This document shows positions 38,169 to 44,923 of a DNA stretch of 64,000 bases, one piece after another. Positions within the stretch are counted from its first letter, which is position 1, and the number at the start of each line of letters is the position of its first letter. The stretch is from NCBI GenBank assembly GCA_902470805.1, contig CABRHX010000008.1, positions 1 through 64,000 of the forward strand, in the 5' to 3' direction. Below the pieces are notes generated by a model. That model had not been told where the DNA came from. It ran no database searches and saw only the letters and a list, made by a program, of their open reading frames with translations. Origin of the DNA: an uncultured Collinsella sp. Lineage in GTDB: Bacteria; Actinomycetota; Coriobacteriia; Coriobacteriales; Coriobacteriaceae. The translations under genes and the position numbers were made by a program.

Positions 38169-39353
38169 CTATCTAATCGGCTCGGCGTCTTCCCTGAGAA
38201 TCGAAAGATACTCTTCATACCCGTACTGCCGGTATCTCTGTCTTGACTCGTCGAGCGGACGGAGGATACCCAATTCTTCAAATGATTTGACGAGCGAGCT
38301 CGCGGTACTCCTGCCGATATCGAGTTGGGCAGCGATGAATGCGGTGTCGACGATGGGGTGCTCTTCAAGAATGCCCAACAGCCTTTGCCCGTTTGCAGCA
38401 GTCCTTCCGAGATTTTCGGTAATGGTTGCTGTGGAACGGTTATGGAGGTCAACAAGGTTTTTTAAAGACCCTACCGAGTCCTTCGCACTCTCGAGAAGAC
38501 TGTTGCAGAAAAACTCTATCCATTCCTCGTAAGTGCCTCTCTCCCTTACGGATGTGAGTTGCCGGTAGTACTCGCTTCGGTTTTTCTTGAACTGGAACGA
38601 TGGATAGAACAAGCAAGAATGAAGAACGCCATCATTGATGAGCATAAGTGTAATGAGAAGCCTGCCCAGGCGACCGTTTCCGTCTAGGAATGGATGGGCA
38701 GTTTCAAATTGGTAATGGACGAGCGCCGCCCGCACAATCGGATCCATTTCGACTTGAGGCTCATTGATAAAGCGTTCGAGGTCCTGGAGCGTGTTACTCA
38801 AATCTTCAATGTTTGGAGGGACAAACGATGCGGTTGCAATGGTGCAGCCTGAGGGGCCAATCCAGTTTTGTGAGGAGCGCAGCTCGCCTGGATTCTTCTC
38901 CGTTCCGCGCACTCCGTCCAGCAGGACCGCATGAACTTGCCTAAGAAGTCTCGTGCACAAGGGCATCTTTTTGAGCAGTTCTACGCCGCGGTCGACAGCA
39001 CGGACGTAATTCACGACGTCTGCGACATCTTTATGATGGAGTTGTGTTTGCGATGGACTAAGTAGGTCGTCAAACGTGCACTGGGTTCCCTCAATTTGCG
39101 AAGAAAGGAGTGCTTCTTTGCGCACGTACATTGTCAGATACATGTCGGCGTTGGGAACAAAGTAGAGCATGCCTTCAAGCTCTCCAAGCTTTCGTGAGCA
39201 TGCGGAAAGCGTGCGATAGGTTTCCTCGGTGAGGTTTAGCTGCCTCAATGATTGCAAGGGCGTTGGAAAAAACGAATAGTAAGCCAATTTCCCCGATAGA
39301 TTATTGCGGAGCGTTCCCTGGCCGTTCTCCTCGATTTGCATCGCGCCCTCCAT
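38169..39353 (-). CDS. Fic-domain protein with inhibitory motif and C-terminal HTH
   Basis: A 394-residue Fic/AMPylase-type enzyme that would transfer AMP from ATP to a target protein. The catalytic core HPFLDGNGRLGRLL is the full HxFxxGNGRxxR motif. An N-terminal SSQIEGT segment fits the inhibitory S/T-x-x-x-E-G helix, so the enzyme is probably auto-inhibited. A winged-helix-like C-terminus (VDTAFIAAQLDIGRSTASSLVKSFEELGIL) suggests DNA binding and autoregulation. The gene is AT-richer than its neighbours, alone, and lies between two direct copies of a palindrome, with overlapping inverted repeats just upstream. ATGs at 39353 and 39338 are both possible starts. Confidence 0.87.
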   Translation of the reverse strand: MEGAMQIEENGQGTLRNNLSGKLAYYSFFPTPLQSLRQLNLTEETYRTLSACSRKLGELEGMLYFVPNADMYLTMYVRKEALLSSQIEGTQCTFDDLLSPSQTQLHHKDVADVVNYVRAVDRGVELLKKMPLCTRLLRQVHAVLLDGVRGTEKNPGELRSSQNWIGPSGCTIATASFVPPNIEDLSNTLQDLERFINEPQVEMDPIVRAALVHYQFETAHPFLDGNGRLGRLLITLMLINDGVLHSCLFYPSFQFKKNRSEYYRQLTSVRERGTYEEWIEFFCNSLLESAKDSVGSLKNLVDLHNRSTATITENLGRTAANGQRLLGILEEHPIVDTAFIAAQLDIGRSTASSLVKSFEELGILRPLDESRQRYRQYGYEEYLSILREDAEPIR

Positions 39354-39367
39354 ATCTTTAGTGCCGG

Positions 39368-39438
39368 AAACTCGTTATTAGGCTAATCATATCAATTCTA
39401 ATAACGAGTTTAAGGATTAAATAGTTATTAGAATTGAT
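39368..39438 (-). promoter_or_regulatory. Overlapping inverted repeats upstream of the Fic gene
   Basis: AAACTCGTTATTAG (39368-39381) pairs with CTAATAACGAGTTT (39398-39411). The latter region, ATCAATTCTAATAAC (39391-39405), pairs also with GTTATTAGAATTGAT (39424-39438). Two exclusive or stacked operator pairs share the central half-site. The location 15-85 bases before the start codon suggests binding of the Fic protein's own HTH domain. Confidence 0.7.
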
Positions 39439-39515
39439 GTAAACAATCTAATGATAAAAAGTCGTTATTACTTGACCATGGAGCTCGGCTTGGTACAAGG
39501 GGGTCATCCAAAATG

Positions 39516-39584
39516 AACGTGGATAATCTCCCGTTTTTGGCTCGGTGACGGCCTCAAAGTCAAAGTGGGAGATTATCCACGCTC
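39516..39584. repeat. GTGGATAATCTCCC palindrome, copy 2 (other side of Fic gene)
   Basis: AACGTGGATAATCTCCC and GGGAGATTATCCACG flank a loop starting GTTTTTGGCT. It is a direct copy of the element at 38078. Confidence 0.85.
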
Positions 39585-39660
39585 GTTAGTTAAGCGTCCG
39601 AAAATCCACACTCGCCAAACCTACCAAAAAGGGACGGGTTTATTTTGGCACGTTTCGGTC

Positions 39661-39765
39661 GGTATCAGGAAGTGTCAGGGACGGGGCGGCGGCAGGACTC
39701 GAGAGCGAAAAGAAGTATCGGGTTTGGTGCGCCCGCTTCTGCCCGTCCCGTGCGCAGACGATACT
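39661..39765 (+). promoter_or_regulatory. GGTATCAG...GATACT element upstream of the EIIA gene
   Basis: GGTATCAGGAAGTGTCAGG, GCGAAAAGAAGTATCG, a CCCGTCCC arm able to pair with GGGACGGG, and GATACT recur in the same order as at 21622-21727 before the second GH1 gene. Because both neighbours are PTS-sugar genes, a shared regulatory region is possible; a dispersed mobile repeat is the alternative. Confidence 0.5.
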
Positions 39766-39923
39766 CGGCTTATCGACCCGCGATGCAAAGGAGATGCTCG
39801 TCCCGCGAGCACTACCGGGAAGGGCTCGCGATTCGAGTCCCCACCTTAGCATTTGAACCATTTGGCACTATAATCACCATAGGCATGCGCATAACGTTGC
39901 GCTTAATCAAGAGGAGAAAACGT

Positions 39924-40460
39924 ATGGGTCTGTTTGACATGTTTAAGAAGAAGGCTGAGCCTGCCGCTGCTGCAGCTCCCGCTTCCATCTCTGCTTCTGC
40001 CGGCGCCGACGTGCTGTGCTCGCCCGTCAAGGGCAAGGTCATCAAGATGGCCGACGTGCCCGATCCCGTCTTTGGTGGCGAGGTTCTGGGCAAGGGCTGC
40101 GCCGTGTGGCCCGAGGACGACCTGGTCTACGCTCCCTGCGACGGCAAGGTGACCGTCACCATGGGTCACGCCGTGGGTCTGCAGTCCGATAGCGGCATCG
40201 AGGTTCTGGTGCACGTTGGCGTCGATACTGTCAACATGAACGGCGATGGCTTCGAGGGCTTCGTCAAGGCCGACGACGTTGTGAAGGCCGGCCAGCCCAT
40301 ACTCAAGATCGACCGTGCCAAGATCGCCGCTGCTGGTTATAAGGACTGCGTCGTGGTGGCCGTGTCCAACACCGCCGAGTTTGCCGACGTCGAGCTCACC
40401 GTTGAGGCAGAGTCCGCCGTCGCCGCCGGTGACGCCATCGTTAAGGTCGTCCGCAAGTAA
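39924..40460 (+). CDS. crr: PTS EIIA, glucose/beta-glucoside type (Crr-like)
   Basis: A 178-residue soluble phosphocarrier that passes phosphate from HPr to an EIIB domain. His97 in GIEVLVHVGVDTV is the phosphorylated residue; His82 in MGHAVGL, 15 residues before it, is the second active-site His, matching E. coli EIIA-Glc spacing. The N-terminal 25 residues are Ala-rich with a short amphipathic MGLFDMFKK start, which could contact the membrane. GAGGAGAAAACGT precedes the ATG. It is the only EIIA in the window, and neither EIIBC has one, so it may feed both. A terminator follows. Confidence 0.92.
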   Translation: MGLFDMFKKKAEPAAAAAPASISASAGADVLCSPVKGKVIKMADVPDPVFGGEVLGKGCAVWPEDDLVYAPCDGKVTVTMGHAVGLQSDSGIEVLVHVGVDTVNMNGDGFEGFVKADDVVKAGQPILKIDRAKIAAAGYKDCVVVAVSNTAEFADVELTVEAESAVAAGDAIVKVVRK

Positions 40461-40486
40461 ACTGCGGCATCCAAAGGATGTGCAAG

Positions 40487-40517
40487 GGTGGTCGGGTTTT
40501 CCGGCCACCTTTTTTAT
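40487..40517 (+). terminator. Terminator of the EIIA gene
   Basis: GGTGGTCGG (40487-40495) pairs with CCGGCCACC (40501-40509) around GTTTT, followed by a T-run. Confidence 0.88.
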
Positions 40518-40696
40518 TGCATCGCGGGGAAGCGTTTTATTGCACGTTGGGCGGGCTTGCAAACCGTTCGGACGCTAAAACGAACCGACCGCGCCTTCGC
40601 GTTGCCGAGGGTGTTCATAAGTGGATAGTATGGGCTTACTTATTACAACGTGTGCCGCGTCCGGGAAGCGCGGTGCCGCTCATTGGGAGGAACAAC

Positions 40697-41254
40697 ATGA
40701 AAAAGAAGCTGCTGCTTGCGCCCCTCATGGCCGTCTTGGTTGCATGCGTGGTCGTACTTTCCGGCTGTGGAGGTCCTTCGGTTGAGGAGCTCATCACCGA
40801 GGATCTTACGACACAGTTTGACGAGGTCAAGAACGGTGGCGACGACTTCCTCTCTGGTCTGGAGGAGGCTTCGGGCGACGAGTTCGAGCAGCTGGGTATC
40901 GATCCCAAGGAGTACGCCAAGACCTATCTCGAGGGCTTTGACTACAAGATCGGCGACGTGACGGTCGACGAGGACAAGGGTGTCGCGACCGCCGAGGTCT
41001 CTATCACCTGCAAGTCTATGAACAAGATCGTCGAGGACTTCTCCACCCAGTATCAGGAGAAGGTCGCTGCGCTTGATACGGTTCCTTCCGATGACGAGCT
41101 GTACAAGATGGCCGGTCAGGTCATGGTCGATGTGACCAAGGCCACCGAGCCCAGGAAGACCACGGTCATCTTCAAGTACACCTGCAACGACGACGGCGAG
41201 TGGTCTGCCGACGACTCCGTCAACTCCGAGATGATGGATGCAATGCTGAGCTAG
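40697..41254 (+). CDS. Small lipoprotein of unknown function
   Basis: A 185-residue exported protein. The signal peptide ends in a lipobox (VVLSGC, Cys about 26). The mature part is acidic and mostly helical, with repeated E, D and K, and no recognised enzymatic motif. It resembles the DUF4878/DUF5105-like lipoproteins of Gram-positive bacteria. GGGAGGAACAAC precedes the ATG. The gene has no operon partner, and structured element copy B begins 4 bases after its stop. Confidence 0.7.
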   Translation: MKKKLLLAPLMAVLVACVVVLSGCGGPSVEELITEDLTTQFDEVKNGGDDFLSGLEEASGDEFEQLGIDPKEYAKTYLEGFDYKIGDVTVDEDKGVATAEVSITCKSMNKIVEDFSTQYQEKVAALDTVPSDDELYKMAGQVMVDVTKATEPRKTTVIFKYTCNDDGEWSADDSVNSEMMDAMLS

Positions 41255-41257
41255 TTC

Positions 41258-41425
41258 GTTGCGGCGTTTTACCAAACGCCGCAACTGCTCGACGCTGCGC
41301 GGGCACCAGAGCGACAACTTGTCATTCAAAGAGGGCGGCATGACCAGAAGGTCTATGCCGCCCTCTTTTCATGCCAATCTGTTCGCTCTGGTGCCCGCTC
41401 GCTGTCCGTCCTCTACCTGCGGCGT
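41258..41425 (+). repeat. Structured intergenic element, copy B
   Basis: Hairpin 1 GTTGCGGCG...CGCCGCAAC is at 41258-41285. GGGCACCAGAGCGA (41301-41314) pairs perfectly with TCGCTCTGGTGCCC (41383-41396). The apical hairpin GAGGGCGGCAT-GACCAGAAGGTCT-ATGCCGCCCTC is at 41331-41365. The flanking conserved segments are as in copies A and C. Every arm differs in sequence from copy A or C, yet pairs. Confidence 0.85.
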
Positions 41426-41439
41426 TGCCATTGTTAGGG

Positions 41440-41496
41440 TAGTCGTTGGGGCGTTCTTGTCTGACTAGTCGTTTAAGAACGTCCCCAACGACTACT
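41440..41496. repeat. TAGTCGTTGGGGACGT element, copy 3 (complete hairpin)
   Basis: GTAGTCGTTGGGGCGTTCTT and AAGAACGTCCCCAACGACTAC are near-exact inverted copies around TGACTAGTCGTTT-like DNA. It is the most complete copy of the family and follows structured element B. Confidence 0.82.
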
Positions 41497-41541
41497 TTCC
41501 GCGCAACAGCATTGCGGCGGCTGGGTTGAGCAACGCCAGCG

Positions 41542-42210
41542 TTACTCGCCCAGCACCAGCGCTGCGAGCTCGTCCTGGGTGTCCACCACGTAGTCGGCGC
41601 CGGTGGCTTCCAGCTCTGCGCGGCCGCGGAAACCCCAGCTGACGCCCGCACTCTTAAGGCCGGCGTTGTGGCCGGTCAGGATATCGACATTGGAATCGCC
41701 TACGTAGAGCGTGGTCGCCGGGTCGGCGCCTAGCTCTTCCATCACATGCAGCGTAACGGGCGCCTCGGGCTTGGGCGGAAACGCATCGACACGGCCCTGC
41801 ACCAGCGCAAAGCGCTCGGAACCAAAATACTTCTCGATAAGCGGAGCCGCCGAGACGTGGTCCTTGTTGGTGAGCACGGCAAGCTGAACGCCCGCGGCGC
41901 GTAGGCGGTCGAGCATCTCGATCGTGCCAGCATAGGGGGCGGTGTGGTCCTCCTTGTGCTCGCCGTAGTAAGCCCTAAACTCGGCAAGCGTCTGCTCAAA
42001 CATGCGGCCGTCGCCCGCATACTCGGCGGGCATAAAGCGCTCAACCAGCTTGAGCATGCCGTTTCCCACCTTGTAGCGGTACTCGTCTACGGCAAACGTG
42101 GGCCAGCCGTGCATCTCGCAGGTATGGTTGCCGGCGGCCGCCAGGTCCTCGAGTGTGTTGAGGATGGTGCCGTCCAGGTCAAAGATCACATGGGAAAAAG
42201 CTGCTGCCAT
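41542..42210 (-). CDS. HAD-superfamily phosphatase, phosphoglycolate-phosphatase-like
   Basis: A 222-residue HAD hydrolase. Motif I DLDGTILNT is at the N-terminus, the Lys of the motif III region in NKDHVSAAP, and motif IV GDSNVDI. It has an alpha-helical cap of the Gph/PGP type. The start at 42210 has GGGAG upstream; an earlier ATG would add 26 residues. Relatives remove phosphate from small metabolites such as 2-phosphoglycolate, but the substrate range of this family is wide. It lies downstream of hypE on the same strand with a 120-base gap and is probably a separate unit. Confidence 0.75.
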   Translation of the reverse strand: MAAAFSHVIFDLDGTILNTLEDLAAAGNHTCEMHGWPTFAVDEYRYKVGNGMLKLVERFMPAEYAGDGRMFEQTLAEFRAYYGEHKEDHTAPYAGTIEMLDRLRAAGVQLAVLTNKDHVSAAPLIEKYFGSERFALVQGRVDAFPPKPEAPVTLHVMEELGADPATTLYVGDSNVDILTGHNAGLKSAGVSWGFRGRAELEATGADYVVDTQDELAALVLGE

Positions 42211-42333
42211 AAAAACTCCCGTCATTGGGTTTAAAACGCACCCCATAATACTGGGCTTCCGCGTTGGGCGTGCTTGGAATCTGAACATCTCCAGGGGTAT
42301 CAGGCCGCATCGCGCCGACCGTGTGGTTTCGCC

Positions 42334-43368
42334 CTAGCAAATCCTCGGCAGCTGCTCTCCCACGAGCATGTCGAGGATGCGGGTCGAGCCCCAGCCAGTG
42401 CGCACGCGCACGGCGGGATGGGCGCTCTCGGCAAGTGGCAGCACGCGACCGATAATCGCGGCGTTCTCTCCGTAGCGGGCGGCACGCATGGCGGCTAGGG
42501 CCGCATCGGCCTGCTCGGCCGGCACCACGGCGACCATCTTGCCCTCATTTGCCACCTGCAGCACGTCATAGCCGAGCATCTCGCAAGCCGCCTGCACATC
42601 GGGACGCACGGGCACAGCATTCTCGTCGATCTCCATGGCAACGACGCTGGCCTGGGCAAACTCGTTGAGTGTGGACGCCAAGCCACCGCGCGTGGGGTCG
42701 CGAAAGCAGCGCGTGTCGGGTGCTGCGGCAAGCACATCGGCAATCAGGTGGTTGAGCGGCGCGGCGTCGCTTTCGATCGTGCTCGAAAACGCCAGGCCCT
42801 CGCGTTGGCTCATGATGGCGATACCGTGGTCGCCCAGTGTGCCCGACACCAGAATGACGTCGCCGGGGCGGCAGTTTGCGCCACTGAGCGCCACGCCCGC
42901 GGGTACCTCGCCCACGCCGGCGGTATTGATGTAGACGCCGTCGGCACCGCCACGCTCGACCACCTTGGTGTCGCCGGTGATTATGGACACGCCCGCCTCG
43001 CGCGCCGTCTCGGCCATGGTCTGCACGATCTGACGCAGCTTGTCCATGGGATAGCCCTCTTCGAGGATGAAGCCGCACGACAGGTAGCGCACATTGGCAC
43101 CCGAGGTCGCGACATCGTTGACGGTTCCGCACACGGCGAGTCGGCCGATATTGCCGCCGGGGAAGAACTGCGGCGTCACCACAAAGCTGTCGGTCGACAT
43201 GGCGATGCGCCCGCTCGCGGGCAGTGCGGCGACGCCGGCATCGTTGCCCTCGAGCAGCTCGGGCGACCCAAAGGCATCCAAAAAGACCTCGTCGATGATG
43301 CGTTTCATCATCTGGCCGCCGGAGCCGTGACCCAGCAGGACGGTGCTGTCGGTAACGCTATGGGACAT
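42334..43368 (-). CDS. hypE: Hydrogenase maturation protein HypE
   Basis: Dehydrates the thiocarbamate on its C-terminal Cys to the thiocyanate that becomes the cyanide ligand of the [NiFe] active site. A 344-residue member of the AIR-synthase/HypE family. It ends in PRIC, the required C-terminal Cys. N-terminal GHGSGGQMMKRIIDEVF and the SGANCRPGDVILVSGTLGDHGIAIM segment are typical. It is the last of four hyp genes on this strand. HypE acts with HypF (carbamoyl donor) and HypC-HypD (iron scaffold), all encoded next to it. Confidence 0.95.
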   Translation of the reverse strand: MSHSVTDSTVLLGHGSGGQMMKRIIDEVFLDAFGSPELLEGNDAGVAALPASGRIAMSTDSFVVTPQFFPGGNIGRLAVCGTVNDVATSGANVRYLSCGFILEEGYPMDKLRQIVQTMAETAREAGVSIITGDTKVVERGGADGVYINTAGVGEVPAGVALSGANCRPGDVILVSGTLGDHGIAIMSQREGLAFSSTIESDAAPLNHLIADVLAAAPDTRCFRDPTRGGLASTLNEFAQASVVAMEIDENAVPVRPDVQAACEMLGYDVLQVANEGKMVAVVPAEQADAALAAMRAARYGENAAIIGRVLPLAESAHPAVRVRTGWGSTRILDMLVGEQLPRIC

Positions 43369-43416
43369 ATCGAAAACTCCAATCGTGGGTGGTGCCGGTG
43401 TGCGGGTGCGTCCGGG

Positions 43417-44529
43417 CTAGGCGCGGTATCGGTAGTACGCCGCGCAGCTGCCCTCGGAGCTCACCATGCAGGGGCCGACGGGATGCTCGGGCGTACAAGC
43501 GTGGCCGAACAGGGGGCAGTCGCTCGGCGTAATGGCCCCGCGCAGCACGTCGCCGCAGCGGCACCCGCGCGGCTCGACTGTCGCCTCAACGGGCACATCA
43601 AAGCGAGCACGGGCATCAAAGCGCGAGAACTCGGGGCGGATGGAAAGGCCCGAGTTGGCAATCGACCCCAATCCGCGCCATGTGGTATCGCACGGCTCAA
43701 ATACCTGCTCGACCAGCTGGCGCGCCACGGGATTGCCGTCGGCATTGACGCCGCGACGGTAGGCGTTGTCAATCGCCGGCCTGTCCTCGACAACCATCTG
43801 GACCAGCATGCAGATACCCTGCAAGATGTCGACCGGCTCAAATCCCGTGACCACGCCTGGAGTCTTAAACTCGTCGACCAAAAAGCCAAAGGGGGCCAAG
43901 CCCGTGATGGTGGCGACGTGGCCCGGCAGGATAAAGCCGTCGATGGCGGTCTCGGGGTCGTTGGCGATGGCGCGCAACGCCGGCGGCGTGGTCTTGTGGG
44001 CGCAATAGACCGAGAAATTCAAAAGCCCGCGCGCTTCGGCCTCCAAGATGGCGGCGGCGATGGTGGGCGTTGTGGTCTCAAAGCCCACGCCCATAAAAAT
44101 AACCGGGCGATCGGGGTTTTGCTCGGCAATGTCGAGTGCATCGAGCGGGGAGTACACAATGCGAATATCGCGCCCTGCCGCCTTTTGTGCAGCGAGCGAG
44201 GTGGACGATCCGGGCACGCGCATCATGTCGCCAAAGGTGGTGATGATGGCGCCGTCTATGTTGGCGAGCGCGATTGCGTGGTCGATGTCGCGGTTGGCGG
44301 TGACGCAGACGGGGCAGCCCGGTCCGCTCAGCAGCTTGAGCCCGGCCGGCATAATGGAGCGAAAGCCATAGCGGCCGATGCTCACGGTGTGCGTGCCGCA
44401 GACTTCCATAAGGTTGATGGCGCGGTCGCCGACAAGCTCATGAATGCGCTCGATGAGCTCGCGAGCCAGCTTGGAATCGCGAAATGCCGAAAAGTCGATA
44501 CCGGAGCGCGCCGGCTGTCCGGCCGCCAC
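43417..44529 (-). CDS. hypD: Hydrogenase maturation protein HypD
   Basis: The [4Fe-4S] scaffold protein that holds the Fe(CN)2CO group with HypC. It has 370 residues. Conserved ELVGDRAINLMEVCGTHTVSI and LLSGPGCPVCVT hold the Cys residues for iron. C-terminal Cys clusters (GCRCGDVLRG...DCPLFGHAC...GPCMVSSEGSCAAYYRY) bind the cluster. Translation begins at a GTG whose G is the last base of the hypC stop codon (TAGTG), showing tight coupling. Confidence 0.95.
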   Translation of the reverse strand: MAAGQPARSGIDFSAFRDSKLARELIERIHELVGDRAINLMEVCGTHTVSIGRYGFRSIMPAGLKLLSGPGCPVCVTANRDIDHAIALANIDGAIITTFGDMMRVPGSSTSLAAQKAAGRDIRIVYSPLDALDIAEQNPDRPVIFMGVGFETTTPTIAAAILEAEARGLLNFSVYCAHKTTPPALRAIANDPETAIDGFILPGHVATITGLAPFGFLVDEFKTPGVVTGFEPVDILQGICMLVQMVVEDRPAIDNAYRRGVNADGNPVARQLVEQVFEPCDTTWRGLGSIANSGLSIRPEFSRFDARARFDVPVEATVEPRGCRCGDVLRGAITPSDCPLFGHACTPEHPVGPCMVSSEGSCAAYYRYRA

Positions 44530-44789
44530 TAGTATGCCTCGGCCGGGTTGCTGGCCAGTTGGTCTTCTTCGGCCAGTTCGGTCATGGCATTAACGAGCTC
44601 GAGCGTTTCTTGCGCTTCCTGCTCGTCGACGATCTGGATGCCAAAGCCGGCGTGTACGAGAATATAGTCGCCTACCTGCGCCGTCGGCACGAGTCTGAGC
44701 GACACGGGGCGCTCGATGCCCATCATGTCGACGGTGGCCTTGAGGTCGTCGTCGCGTTTGACTACTTTGCCGGGAACGGCAAGGCACAT
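44529..44789 (-). CDS. hypC: Hydrogenase maturation chaperone HypC
   Basis: A small chaperone (86 residues) that carries the iron group from HypD to the hydrogenase large subunit. It begins MCLAVPGKVV, the invariant N-terminal Cys motif. The C-terminal tail (ELAEEDQLASNPAEAY) is acidic. It overlaps hypD by one base. Confidence 0.95.
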   Translation of the reverse strand: MCLAVPGKVVKRDDDLKATVDMMGIERPVSLRLVPTAQVGDYILVHAGFGIQIVDEQEAQETLELVNAMTELAEEDQLASNPAEAY

Positions 44790-44923
44790 ATTGTTCCCCT
44801 TTTATACGCTTTGCGCTGGATGGGCGCTTAATAATCCATCAGTTGATGGTAGCGCTCGCGGGGTTCGCGGGCAAACGCGTTACGCCTGTGAGACGGCTGG
44901 GCGCGGCGGCGTGCGAGGGCGAG

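Larger units (their letters stand above)
39354..39923. other. Fic-EIIA intergenic region
   Basis: The 570-base gap holds the Fic operator-like repeats (39368-39438), a GTGGATAATCTCCC palindrome (39516-39584), a GGTATCAG...GATACT element (39661-39765) and the EIIA promoter region. TATAAT at 39869-39874 is a likely -10 for the EIIA gene. The stretch 39800-39845 contains GGCTCGCGATTCGAGTCCC, tRNA T-arm-like, but no complete tRNA was found. Confidence 0.6.

Noticed and set aside
39790..39860. Possible tRNA (T-arm-like GGCTCGCGATTCGAGTCCC)
   Set aside because: No matching acceptor stem, D-arm or anticodon arm could be drawn; the similarity is limited to one arm.
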